Part shown: one piece after another, positions 52,291-64,000 of the stretch | Numbering within the stretch: position 1 is the stretch's first letter | Layout: each line of letters opens with the position of its first letter | Source of the DNA: Montifringilla adamsi | Lineage: Eukaryota; Chordata; Aves; Passeriformes; Passeridae | NCBI GenBank assembly: GCA_017590115.1 | Contig: JAGGNK010006892.1 | Coordinates: 20,015,228 to 20,079,227 of the forward strand | DNA length: 64,000 nucleotides | Direction of reading: 5' to 3' | Notes under the pieces: generated by a model | Told to the model about the DNA's origin: nothing | The model's input: the letters and a program-made list of their open reading frames with translations, nothing else | Database searches by the model: none | Made by a program: the position numbers and the translations under genes

Positions 52291-53131
52291 GGCTACAAAT
52301 ATATTAAAGTATTGTATATAGATTTATAGGTTATTGAGAGAGTAAATACAAATGGTTAATACTGGGGAATAGAAATCTGAGGTACAATTCCATTCTGGTA
52401 TAGAATGGCAGGAATATGCTCAGGTAGAAGGTGGAATCTTCTAACAGAAAATAATCCTGAGATTCCTGTTTTCTCATGCCAGTGTATGCAGGCTGCTCTA
52501 CCTGCATTTCATCCATCAATGGCACTGATAATTTTCTTTAAGCAAAAACTGCTACGTCCATTCCTTGTGAACAGACTTGTCAGAGTGGCAGATTGCATCA
52601 GGGAAGTAAACTGGCTGATAATCACTGATTTACACCAGGGTTATTTTTTTCTAGATTGTCTTTGATCTTTTTTGATATCCAGCCTTATAAACAGATGTGT
52701 CAGCAAAATGCATAGGGCAGATTGTGTAAAGAATTAATTACTAAGTTTTGAAAGGAAAAGTTTCATTATCTCCTGCTAAATTAAAACCACAGTTAACATC
52801 TCTTACAAGTACATGCACCAGCAAGACAGGTGTTGCAGAATATGAATGTCTACAGTGATACATACTGCTTTGACGTTTCTGGGCTTCAGAGGCAAACCCT
52901 GATGAAATTTCTATCTTAAATTTAATTTTTTATCAGAGGTTCAAAAACGGTTTAGCAGGAGAAGAATTTCAAATATTCCTTCCTGTCCAAAGATGTGCAT
53001 CAATAACAAGAGTTCTTGATTGAAATGCAGAGTCTCTTCCCTTTGAGTCTTCCAGGATCTTGTTTCACACGCTACTCTTGATGAACTGCACTCCTGTAAA
53101 TCAAGAAATATAAGTTTCAAATTTGCACTTC

Positions 53132-53685
53132 TTTATTAGTGTGTGTTGGATTACACTATGAAGTTCTGGAGAGTATACAGCCTCTGAAGTGGATTGTGGG
53201 CAGAAATTTATAAAATGACCCAAAAAGCAAAGCACTTCTTGAGAAGAAAGAGACTGGACAGGACTTAGTTCATTAGCACTGAGTTTGTTTTCAGGTGTGA
53301 TGCACAAGATTGACATCAGACAGAGAAACAGCATAACTTTTAATCAGCATGATAGATTTCTGGTTGGCTTTCTTTAAAGCTAAGGGCCTGCTCCTTGTAT
53401 ATCCAGGACTTCAGTGGCAGCATGAAGGAGCCAAGAGTCTACAGATATGCTGCTGAGAGCTGCATCATTTTCCCAGCTGCAGGGCTCTTGCCAGCACTGT
53501 ATTACATCTGTACCAGTCTGTGCAGGTGGCATGTTAATCACTCCAGTTGGAGGACACTTTGTGTTTACTGGTAGTGCTACTCCCAGGTGTTGTTCCCATT
53601 CATCATCAAGCAGTTCTTCTGCTTCAGGCAGGAAACTGCCTCTCAGGAGGCAGGAGTCATATCCCAAAGTTGTTCCTTGAAATGT
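53132..53685 (-). pseudogene. Unidentified minus-strand open frame with downstream AATAAA
   Basis: On the minus strand a frame is open from 53685 to a stop at 53380-53382, about 101 codons and without an ATG near its upstream end. It reads LLRGSFLPEAEELLDDEWEQ early and ends EVLDIQGAGP. The composition is protein-like, with an acidic stretch and no low complexity, but I do not recognise the family. About 245 nt beyond the stop, minus-sense AATAAA occurs at 53132-53137, so the layout resembles a last exon plus 3' UTR. There is no A tract after the signal. It could be a decayed retrocopy, an antisense terminal exon using an acceptor such as cctgcctgaagcag, or chance. Confidence 0.3.
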
Positions 53686-54089
53686 TTAGTTTTAGTTTTA
53701 ACAATGAATCTCATTTTATGATGTGTTGATTGATTTGATTTTATATTTATTGATGAGATTAATAATTGTTAGAAGCTGAATTTATAGTTTAATTTCTGCA
53801 GAAGTATTTTTTTCTTTTTATTCTCTTAATATTGCCCATCCACAAATTTAATTTTGTGTCGTCTATTGGTAAAATTTATGTAGTCAAAAGTTAAATTATT
53901 TTAAAATGATAGAAAAGTAATGCATTAATTCAAAAGCACTATTTAAAGGGTTTTTTATATATTTCGTATTTGCAAGTTAAAGCAGATCTACAGATCTAGA
54001 ATGACACAGGATTTTAGAAAGGCATTACTTTTAACAGTATTTCTCAAAAAACTAATTGTTTGTTTCTTTTTTTTCTTCCCTCCTTTCAG

Positions 54090-54211
54090 GCAATTGCATT
54101 GCCTCCTATTGCTAAGTGGCCTTATCAAAATGGGTTTACTCTTAATACCTGGTTTCGTATGGATCCACTAAACAATATCAATGTAGATAAGGATAAACCC
54201 TATCTCTATTG
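54090..54211 (+). CDS. NBEA: NBEA internal coding exon (probably exon 5), start of ConA/LamG-like domain
   Basis: 122 nt: 40 codons plus two bases, starting [15 protein letters not shown] and continuing to [13 protein letters not shown], with a split Cys codon (tg/t). This is the first part of the concanavalin A-like (LamG-type) domain conserved in NBEA and [17 protein letters not shown] is the NBEA version (LRBA has TFHTWLRMDPVNN, from memory). The acceptor is cctcctttcag/GCA and the donor TTG/gtaagt, phase 2. The domain is thought to mediate protein or membrane interactions in BEACH proteins; its ligand is not settled. Confidence 0.97.
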
Positions 54212-57200
54212 GTAAGTAGCTTACAATGCTGCAGTTATGGTTTGTTCCATGGCTTCCCAACAACAGTTCATCTTTCTTATTTTTTCAGTCCTTGACATGC
54301 TTTCCCCCGCCCCTGCCAAATATCTGAAGATTTTAATGGCTGCTCACTGTATATAGACTCTTAGAAAACCATCTGTCCTTTTAGCTTTGTGATTCAGAAA
54401 TCCATGGATTCAAGACATGTGCCTTGTAGATAAACCATAAAATCTAGTGTTGTGGTTTAGGAACTGTAAAATATATTAATTCTTAGAGCTTTAAATGGAG
54501 AATGTTGTCATATTTTTTGTTTGGTGGTAAAGATTCTCAGCTGATGGCAGTACTACAAAATAAATCTGTTGAACTCAGAGTGACAGTTTGCACATTAGCT
54601 AATGGTAATAGAAAGTAGATCTATGGATATAAAAATGGTTAACTAATGACCAGTTCCCCAAAAATGTGAAAATTTAATGTGAATGTAATGTGTATAAAAG
54701 AAACTGAATATACTGATCTCAGAAGGCAATCACAGAATGTGTTGAGTTGGAAGGGACCCATCAGGATCATTGAGTCCAACTCAGCCCTGCACTGCACCGT
54801 CCCCATCATGCTGCATACCTGAGAGTACTGTCCAAACCCTTCTTGCACTAGGTCAGGCTTGGTGCTGTGACCACTTCCTTGGGGAGCTTGTTCCAGTGCC
54901 CAACAACCCCCTGGGTGAAGAACCTTTTCCTAATATCCAACATAACCTTCTCCAACACAACTTCGGGCCATTGGCTTGGGTCCTGACACTGGTCACCAGA
55001 GGGTTTAGATCAGTGCCTGCCCCTCCTCTTCCCCTCAAGGAAGTTGTAACTGCAATGAGCTCTCCTCCAGGCTGAACAGACCCAGTGACCTCAGTCGCTT
55101 CTCATACAGCTTCCCCTCCAGGCCCTTCACCATTCTTATGGCCCTCCTTCAGGCGCTCTCCAATAGTTTAATGTCTTTTTAATATTTTAGTGCCTAAAAC
55201 TGCTCCCAGCACTCGAGGTGAGGCAGCTCCAGCTCAGAGCAGAGTGGGACAATCCCCTCCCTTGTCCAGCTGGCGATGCTGTGCCTGATGCACTTCAAGA
55301 CACGCCTGGACTTCCTGGCTGCCAGGGCACTGCTGTCTCAGATTGACTTGCCACCAACCAGGACCCCCAGGCCCCTTTCCATGGCACTGTTTTCCAGCAT
55401 CTCATTCCCCAGTCTGTTTGTCCATCCAGGGTTTCCTCATCCCAGGTGCAGAATCCAGCACTTGCCCTTCTTGAACTTCATATGGTTGGTGATTTCCCAG
55501 TCCTCTTATTTGTCAGTCTCTCTCTGCAGGGCCTCCTTGCCTTCAAATGGGTTAACAGCTCCTCCCACTTTTTCTACCGCCTGCAAATTTGCTTTTATCC
55601 CTTCCAGTCTTGCATCCAATTCATTTATGAAAATGTTGAAAAACACAGGGCTTAAGATGTAGCCCAGCAGACTTTACCATGACAGGAGCAATGCAAATTA
55701 TTATTTTTATATAGTAGATTAAGCCAAGGTCTAATTAATAATTAATTAATAATTCAAAATAGGAAAAATATCCATCTAAACTTTACACAGGTTTCAGGCT
55801 TTTCCACATGAAAGCTTGTGTCACACACAACCACCACCAAGAGAAATATACCAAAGCAAATGTCTATTTTCTTTGAACTTTTGCTTTTTGGTCATGTAAT
55901 ATCTTTTTCAGTTTAACTAGGTGAAAAATGTGTTGTATAAATAACTCAAGTCTTCAAGTGAGTGTAGTGCCTCTGTGGTGTGAGACAGCAGTTATATCAC
56001 CTCAACCATGATGTGAAAACTGATTCTTAAAAATTGAGATGGGAAGCAAAGAAATTCTTTCACATTTGCCGGATATGAGGGAAATTTGCTGCTATTCTGT
56101 TATTAGGAACGTGGTCAACTCTGCTTCAAGAACTGTATTCCAGTTTGGTTTTTCCTAGAAAATGTAATTTTAAATGTCTCTGAGGATGATGTTGGGCAGC
56201 TGCTGACAGTCTATTGACACTTGGATATTGGAGTAGTATTGCAGCTATCTTACCAATTATAAACTGAGTGTGACAATCCTGGAAGAAAATTAGAAACCTG
56301 ACAATTGCATGAACAATAAATAATAACGAGGCAGAGCAGTCAAATTCAAAGGGTAAGGTTCATAATTCTGTAGCAGAAATTTTAGTATAAGCTAACCAAC
56401 GTGATATACTTAACAGTGGGTAATGGGTGCCATTCTTTCAGAATGAGTAGCCATGTGTTAGAAAGCAGGAATTACAGCAGGATGTTAAGGATTGTTGTAG
56501 GTTACCATCCGACAATAAAATCCATTTGCATTGCTCTAGCTGAAAGAGCTAACGTGATCTTTTTAAGGATAGTCTGAGCAAACAGAGATGACAATAAAGG
56601 TGATGTGATCCCTTCCCAAAATCTTGCCAAGAGCATTACTGGCATGTCATTTACAGTTCAGACTTGCTACTTCTTTTAAGAGACCATGGGAAAAACTGGT
56701 GCTATTCAGAAATAGTGAACTGTCACTATTAATAGTGGCACTTGGGAGTGAACTGTCCCTTGGAAAACACATTTTGTAATGATTTTTTTTATTTTTATCT
56801 GAGATCTAATGGGTAGATTGCAAAATAAGAAAATTCAGACTTTTAGATACATAGTACTTGGATCACTGTAGCAATTATAAGACATAGTAAAAAAAGTAAT
56901 AATAATAATAGTAATCCTTATCATACTTTAATAGATTGTTGGAAATATTTCTTTAAAAATAAGGTGTAGATTCTTTGTCATAAAGATGCTGCAAATTTAG
57001 GTATTTAGGGCTCACCTTAGCTGATGGATTTCTCAAGGTTTTTTTTATTTTATTTTTAAGAGGTGTTTTCTTTCAGACTATGTATCAGGTTCTGTAAAAG
57101 AATTAGAAGGTGAACTGAGGCTGGTGTGTCATAGTTGGTTTTTGTCCATAGAACATCCAAGTGCTTCCACAAGCATTAAATGGAAGAATGGCTGAAACTT

Positions 57201-60200
57201 CTGAATCAGAATTCTACATTTTAGTTTTACAGATTTAGAGACAGGGAGGAAAGAAAAAAAATCAAAACCATTCAAAAATCAAGGTGTCTAGTATTTTCAG
57301 ACTTTCTCTAGGGGTTATGGTAATAGAGATAATGCAGAACAGTTGCAAAAGCCTATAGTGGAATTCCAAAGTTAGTAGAAAGCAAATTTCACGCACACCT
57401 TTCAGGCAAGAATGAATTAGTATCTCCTCAATATCAGTACTATGATTATATGTTAAAATGCTCATGAAATCCTAAGCTAAAGAAACTAGAATCCCTAAAC
57501 AGTTCCACTGGTGGAAGGAAGAATGATCTCTTGCTATGGAAGTGTAATAACATTCAGTAGCTGCTTTGAGAAACTGGCTGAAATGAAACATAATTGTAAA
57601 GGTTATACGAACAAACTGTAGTAAAATTGTGTTCCAGCTGCTGTGGGAGGTTATTTAAGGCTCATAAAACCATGTAGCTGTTGATGGTACTTTCTTGTTG
57701 TCTCCATGCATTTCAGCTTTGGATGTGGCAAGTTCTGCACATGTAGGTAATTGGTAAGAGAACTTTGGAGTATTCTATAGACCAGTCCTGACCTACATTA
57801 CCTTTGGCAAGAAAGAATATGTCAAGAGTAAAATTACATAGTATAATATTGAGACACATTTGAGTACTCAGTTTAACTACTCTTGTATTAGAAATCTAAT
57901 TAATTTGGAGGAAAAAAAGTAAAATCTTGGCTAAGTTTCATGTTTATAAAATCATTCATTCTATTCCAAGGCAAAGAGCCCTGCTAAGAAACGAGCAGTT
58001 TTTTTCATTATTTCATTGCTTTCTCATGTTCACGTGCCGAACTCCAGGAAGTTACACACTTAAGAACAATTCAGTGTTTAAAATTTCAGGAACAGTCTGA
58101 TTTGACCATAATTGAGATAAAATCAGCCCAGTAACCAATAAGGATAGGAAAGGGAGAAAATTTGAAAGATGTAGACATTTCTTCAAGAGATATTCTTTAT
58201 TTCATAATGCTTTCTAGCTCTTGTTCAAAGTATTAGGATACATTTTATGCAATGGTAATAATATTTTATCATGTAAAACCATTGATATTTACAATGGTTG
58301 GCTGTTGGTAATTTAAAATAAACTATTATATTTGACATCTCTAATCAAATAATATAACACTGTTTGTCAGAACGTAGTGAATTTCTGTATTATTTTAATA
58401 TCCTTCAGAATGAGATTCTGTTAAATGAAACCATTTTAGACCATTTTAGAGATGACGTTGCTGAGAAACAGATTTGGCATTGTGAGAGTTTCAGTTACCT
58501 GCTGAAAAGTTCTTTGACTGGCCTAAGACCCTAAGGAGATAAATCAAAGTCTCAAACTATCTCACAACACATTCAGTTGCTCCTATTGTGAGAGCTGTAT
58601 TTTAAGTTTTTTAGCCTCCATTTTATCGCACTAAATTCAGTGCTGTGTTTGTGCAGCTGTGTATAGGTAATGCAGATTTTTGTGTATGAGTGATATTCTT
58701 CCATGAGGCTGTTCACTGCTCCTTTTGTTGAGGGGTAAAGCTGCCTGTAGGGTCATTGTGGAAGCCAGATCATTGGCATGATCCAGGTTAAAAATAGTCT
58801 TCAAAAGATGCAAAGGAATGGCAATGTTAGAAAGTATTTTCGATTCTGAGGTCAGTGGCAATGGACAGCATGTAATATTTCTCTTCATTCTTTGGTTATA
58901 TCTTAGGTTTATTTAGAGAGAACATTTTACGTTTATTAAAGAAGCACTTTTTTTTTTTTTTTTCTCTTCTGCAAAGAGTTCTATGGAAGCCCTTATTAAA
59001 GACAGTGGCAGGGAATAATGCTCCTTTTCAGCACAGCAGCTTGAGGGGAGAGAAAACTGTGTACAATAGAGAAGCAGATGAATGAATGAGGAAGACAGAG
59101 CCTGAATTGGGGAAAAAAATATACTATATATACTTCGAGACTGAAAGTAGAAACTTCTGTGCAAGGATTCATTAGGGTGCAAAAAAATCATCTATAGGTG
59201 CTATTACACCTGTTCTGTTTACTCTGTTTTTAAAATTTTTAAGTTTTTTTTAAAGTATCTTTTAGTAGTTTTTAAAAAAGTATCCTAATTCATTACAACA
59301 AAACTGGCTTTCTAGAATTTGAGAATTTGAATGTCTGTTTTTTACCTCCTTTACAAATACCCTCATAGGAGATTAATGTGTAAGCCCTGATCACCTCAGG
59401 GTATAATCACACCACCTATCTTGTAAAGAGTTTATTGGGTTTTGCTATAAGGTCATGGTTTATCAACTATTTTTTTGACAATGAACAAAGAGAACAATCT
59501 GATTCTCTTAAGTAATGTACACTTATTGATTTAACTTTAGGTTTCTGAAGATGGAATAAGCTTCACAAATATGAAAATTTTTCTGTGTTAAAATCAAGAT
59601 TGTATATATGTAGTAGGGTAGACTAAAAATATACTATTTCAGCAGCTATTAAGGCAGATGAAATTTGAACTTGGTGTCTGCATGTACCTTTCATGTCCTA
59701 ATATTCCTAGGAAAAAACTAGTAAAAGTGTTTGAAGAAAATGCTGGAACAAAGAAACAATTTGAAGTATTATTATTGAAATAACATGAAATTATTTTATA
59801 AGTTAGCTACATTAAGAGAATGAGAAAGTACTAATTAGTGGGCTACAGGACTTTGTGCGAATACTCAAAATTAGTAGGGTTTTTTTTCTTATATTTGCAA
59901 AGCTTCCTTTCAGAATTCATAGAAGAAATTAACCATCTAGACCTCGTATTTCAGCCAATGGTTATTTATTAAAGAAAAGTCTAGAGGCTGCATACAGTGT
60001 GCTCCATATTACTGATAGCAAACTGCTCTTCATTGTACTTATCTTTTAAGAAGTGATTAAGCATCTTAGCTGTAGAGATGGACTTGCCTTTTTTAAATTG
60101 TTCAGTGAATGTTGTTCATGAACTTTCACCAGTTACCTTTGCAAAGTGTTTTTTTTTAAGAATTCAGAATTGATATTTAAAATGTTTTTGATTTCAAATA

Positions 60201-60821
60201 TGGAATGTATGAGCTTTCTGCATTATCTGTCTTTATGATATTTGCCACAAGAAAGCTTGGAAACCCTTGTTAAACTTACTTTCATAAAATTGCAGTTTGT
60301 TATCCGTTTGACAAATGAAAAATAAATCCACAACTCAGAAGATTAAAATTTCATATATCATTAGCATAATTTATTCATGTCTTGAAAAATAATTATTGTG
60401 CATTATAATTATCTTGAATCCAAATTTGTATGTCATATCTGCTGCGTTGTTCTCTGAATGCCCCAAAACAGCAAGGCATCTCTCAATTGTTCTGTAATGG
60501 ATATTTCTTCACAACTTTAATCAGATGTGTTTTTTTAAAATGATGATTAATTAAGAAACTGAGGGTGAAATGTGATAGACAGAATACTTACTATCTTGTA
60601 TTCTCGGAAAAAAAAAGTACTGATTTTTAAAGTGTAGTTGGGAATCAATTAGGTGTTGAAGGTGAGTAGGTCCCCAAAAAGAATAGTGGAAGAAAATTAG
60701 ATTCACCATTCCGTGTACAAATTTATTTTCTTTTTCATGGCAGTTTAAAGTAGTATTTGGATCTTTTTATTATAAAAGAATTCTCCTTTTCCCAGTTTAA
60801 TTCCTAATTCTTTCTTTTCAG
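54212..60821 (+). other. NBEA: NBEA intron (6,610 bp, phase 2)
   Basis: Holds a minus-strand CR1 copy (54729-55665). The rest is AT-rich intronic DNA with short T runs (for example near 58950) and a small TAA-type microsatellite near 56899-56913. It ends with a good acceptor tract (ctaattctttcttttcag). Confidence 0.9.
54729..55665 (-). mobile_element. CR1 LINE, minus orientation, inside an NBEA intron
   Basis: The left edge reads atcacagaatgtgttgagttg, the complement of a CR1 3' terminus. The body follows CR1 3' UTR and late ORF2 sequence and stops near gaaaatgttgaaaaacacag, corresponding to the reverse-transcriptase region just after FADD. The frames at 54770-55075 and 55276-55662 are antisense shadows. 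The 3' half is closely similar to the copy at 4811-6215, so both belong to the same CR1 subfamily. Confidence 0.9.
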
Positions 60822-60948
60822 TTTCCGCACTAGCAAAGGTGTTGGGTATTCTGCTCATTTTGTTGGCAACTGCTTAATAGTTACGTCCTTGAAGTCAAAA
60901 GGCAAAGGTTTCCAGCACTGTGTGAAGTACGACTTTCAGCCACGCAAG
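60822..60948 (+). CDS. NBEA: NBEA internal coding exon (probably exon 6), ConA/LamG-like domain
   Basis: 127 nt: one base completing the split Cys codon, then 42 codons, [16 protein letters not shown] through [16 protein letters not shown]. It carries the central strands of the ConA/LamG-like domain and matches NBEA (LRBA differs at HFVGGCLIVTSIK and VKFDFKPQK, from memory). The acceptor is tttcttttcag/T and the donor AAG/gtaagc, phase 0. The next exon, expected to begin WYMIS-like, is not in the window. Together the five exons give 226 continuous codons with no stop, so the gene appears intact here. Confidence 0.97.
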
Positions 60949-63900
60949 GTAAGCTAAGTGGTGTTTGCAGTGAAGAGTTACACTGAAGGTGTGCTGACAA
61001 TGTGCTTCTGGGAGGAGGGCTAAAATCCCTTTAGTGCTATGGTGTTAATCATAGTTCCTTGTTTATAGGTAACTGCTCTAGTGTTCGTGCAAAGTTACAG
61101 TTCAAGAGAAATGTAACAATTTAAAGGCTAGCACTTCTATAAAGTCAGCTTGTTTTTCAAAATTACTGCTTAATTGGCTTCAGATAGAGAAGAATTGTGA
61201 GTATTTGTAAAATGGCTGCACTTAATTACTTAAATATCTTCATTCTGTCTCTGAAAACTCTGTACTTGGTAACTGTTGCCAAGGTCTTGAAAAATTTTGC
61301 TGGCAATGCTAGAGTTTCATTATCTGATGCTGTATGATATAGTGCTCTGAACTTTCTTCTGTTTCAGTGCTGTGTTAGGATTTTTCATTTTTTGTAGTAA
61401 ATCTTGATTGCATCTCTAGATCATTTTAGTGTTTATTTCTACTCTATACCTAGTAGTCCTAGGGGAACGATGATTTTGTGGCCTTCAGTGTTGCATTTAG
61501 TTGACTGAAGCATTGACTTTTCTGTACAGCAAGCATTATGTGTTTGTCACTGATATCAGTCTTGTGTGTATTTTGCTATGAAGCTCATTTCTATTTTTTA
61601 TGGGCGTACAATTTGTATATTGAATTTCAGTGCTTGAATTTTTTTTTTGAGAAACCAGTCTCTTAGGGAGGGAATGCCATTGTTCACACTTGAACTTAAT
61701 GTTCCACTATTTCTCTTGGTGTGTATTTGTGGTTCAAAATCACCAATTCTAATTTTGTCATAATACTTTGAGGTCACTTGTGGTTTTCTTAAAACAAAGT
61801 AATGTCTTTCTCTAGTATATCACTCGGGGTTGTATGAAGCCTTATAAACACACATCTTCTGAGTCTACTGGGGTGAATCAATTCTGTTTTTCACTTTTTT
61901 CCAATTTTATAGCCAGAAAAGTATTTTGATGACAGTTGAATTTTCCTTTAAAGTATCATCTGAATCTAGTAACAAATATAATTGTTAACTTTTGTATTAT
62001 GTTACTGTTAATCACCTCTTGGGATCTAGCTGATCTTTACTTGTTGATGAGGAAGTAGATTTTAATATTTTAGCAAGATATGCTTTTGGTGATTTTTAGT
62101 ATGAATGACTAGTTTTCTTTGTGCCAACTGTGGAAAATTTTAGCTTTTGCTGTTTCTACTCAAAATAACTAATTCTGAAATACTAATGCTTGTGTATCTC
62201 ATTATATGAATACCATTTTCTAATCAAAGTCTGCTTATCTGCTGAAGTAGATAAAAATATAACTCCCCTGTTAGTTTTACATACCCCAAAGTTCATGCTC
62301 CATACACTTTGAGTCATATGTTAGCTTTAGAAAGTATTTTAAATAAATATTCTAGAATATCTTTTCGAGTTGTTTAGTATATATTTTCCCATCATTAACT
62401 TGTGTTCACATGCATTTGATAAAGTACATAATGCATAGTGGAGGAAATAAAACCTGTCAAATATAATTCCTGGCCCTAGCAAGTCAGAATTTATCCTGTG
62501 TAACATGCAAATTGATTTTCTTCTTGCTGTTTAGATATGACATTGATTTCACTGTACAAGATTTGAATGTGTAGATATATATTTAAAAATGTGTACTCAT
62601 TTATAAAACAGTTAACTGTTCTAATGTTAACTTTAGAACTGTGATGTTTTTTGCCATCAGATGTACCATTCCCTAGACATTTGCTCACACACACACATTT
62701 CAGCAATAAATTTTGTCAGAATCATCATCCTCAATAAACTTCTGGATAATGTGATTTTAGGGTTTTAAAAAAAAATTGGTGAATCACAGTAAAGTAGCAA
62801 ATTCAAGTTATCTGATCAAAAGCTTTATGTGAGCAGATCAGAGTTGCTTTGTTCACATGAAGATCTTGCTATGTCATGTGACACCATTCACAGTACAATA
62901 TATAATAATTAATTTATAACTTTAGGTCTCAATTGTTGTATTTTATAATATTGTAAAAGCAAGCATTTATAAAAATATATGGAGAATTTTTTTTATTATA
63001 TATCCAAATAGAAATCGTGGGTGTGGTATAATAGCCTGACATTTCAACTGAGCTGACCTAGGTTTGGCAATCTTATGTTTAAAATGTCTATACTGCTTTT
63101 TTGGGACTCCTAATTGACATTTTTGTGTGAGTAACCCCCTGTGGTTTTGCTCCCTTGAGTTTGAGCCTCAGCATCAGTTCTTGTAAAACTGGAACAAGAA
63201 AGCAGTGTAGTCAAAAGCTTTTTTGTGTGTGCGTATGTTTCTAATCCTGAACACCTTTACTAACTGTAGCAGAGACAGAAATAAGTTCCACATCCTGGAA
63301 ATACTTAGTGTGTGGTGCCTCATCTCTCTGATTGTGCTGTCCTATGGAGTAGGAATATAACTTAGCAGTTGGTGACTAAGCTTGACAGGTGTCAGCAGTA
63401 AACAAAAAACGCATAGTGAAGGGTCTTTTAGCACTACCTAAAGAAGCTCTTGTTACAGCAGAGGGAGGCATGCCTTTGTGCATTTTTGAGAAAATAATTT
63501 GGGGAAGGAAACTTCAGGATGAATGTCAAAGAAGTTTGTATTGCTGACTTTGAATATTAGGCAAAAAAAAAATGGTTTTTCAACTAAAACTTTAAGAAAA
63601 ATTGGGTGTGAGATCATACAGCTTGGTTTGGTTCATTCTGTTGCAGTAAAGTGCTGCCTTTCCTTCTTAAAAAAAAAATGTTTGCTAGTGCTAGAGAAAT
63701 TGCCCAAATACAGAAATTTTCAAAAGACGGGGAGTAAAAAACCCCATTAATCACAAAGTCCAGTGGACTGTTTAAAAGTTCCTTACCTGAGATGTACCTG
63801 AGAATAGATAAATAACAATGTACAGGCCACTGTAAGTAAAATGAAGTTCTTTGGGAAGTTGAGGTTGAATCCAAATTGGTATGTTTTCAGAAATGGTTTT

Positions 63901-64000
63901 AAAGCCTTTTGAAAGAAAAATCACACACAGAAGAATTATGGTGTTGTGGGGGTTTATTTGAGGATGACAGTGAATCACAAAAATTACTTTTCTCATGGTT
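60949..64000 (+). other. NBEA: NBEA intron, 5' part (continues beyond window)
   Basis: Begins at gtaagc after the exon ending at 60948. It is AT-rich with no further NBEA exon, CR1 copy or RNA gene that I can identify. Minor low-complexity includes a short CA run near 62688-62697 and A runs near 63560 and 63669. Confidence 0.8.

Larger units (their letters stand above)
51649..54089 (+). other. NBEA: NBEA intron (2,441 bp, phase 0)
   Basis: Contains an almost pure A tract (52178-52290) and an unexplained minus-strand open frame with a downstream AATAAA (53132-53685), both listed separately. It ends with a strong acceptor tract (tttttcttccctcctttcag). Confidence 0.9.

Noticed and set aside
54770..55662. 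Frames of 69-128 codons on the + strand
   Set aside because: Antisense of the minus CR1 copy in the NBEA intron, not host coding sequence.

Overview
This window is vertebrate, most probably bird, genomic DNA. It is AT-rich and almost free of long open frames. Its interspersed repeats are nearly all CR1-type LINE fragments, several ending in the ATTCTATGAT-type 3' terminus typical of avian CR1. I saw no Alu-, B1- or L1-like sequence. Turtles and crocodilians also carry CR1, so bird is the best reading rather than a certainty.

The one gene I can support is NBEA (neurobeachin), on the + strand and represented by five internal coding exons: 44688-44919, 51202-51302, 51553-51648, 54090-54211 and 60822-60948. 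Each has a canonical AG acceptor and GT donor. The phases join exactly (1, 0, 0, 2, 0), giving 226 uninterrupted codons from the N-terminal part of the protein: the end of the first armadillo-like region and the start of the ConA/LamG-like domain. The first coding exon must lie upstream and the rest of this very large gene downstream. Positions 1-44687 are therefore probably the 3' part of a long first intron, and 60949-64000 is the start of the next intron.

The repeats, in order: a 2-kb + strand CR1 copy (606-2630) split by a roughly 350-bp LTR-like insertion; an A/C-rich tract (3153-3290); a CR1 tail (3455-3556); a minus CR1 (4811-6215); plus copies at 14900-15349 and 16182-17486; a minus 3' end (26551-26770); + strand copies at 39617-39935 and 43308-43668; an old minus fragment near 42178; and a minus copy inside the NBEA intron at 54729-55665. 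All are 5'-truncated, and the reverse-transcriptase catalytic motif is damaged wherever I could read it.

The least explained features are a nearly perfect 99-nt foldback (31830-31928), a minus-strand open frame with a downstream AATAAA inside an NBEA intron (53132-53685), an AATAAA followed by A15 (19962-19996), a GC-rich patch (about 22490-23040), several G-rich runs and an almost pure 84-nt A tract (52178-52261). I found no RNA genes, CRISPR arrays or bacterial-type systems, and nothing I could defend as a wholly new biological system.
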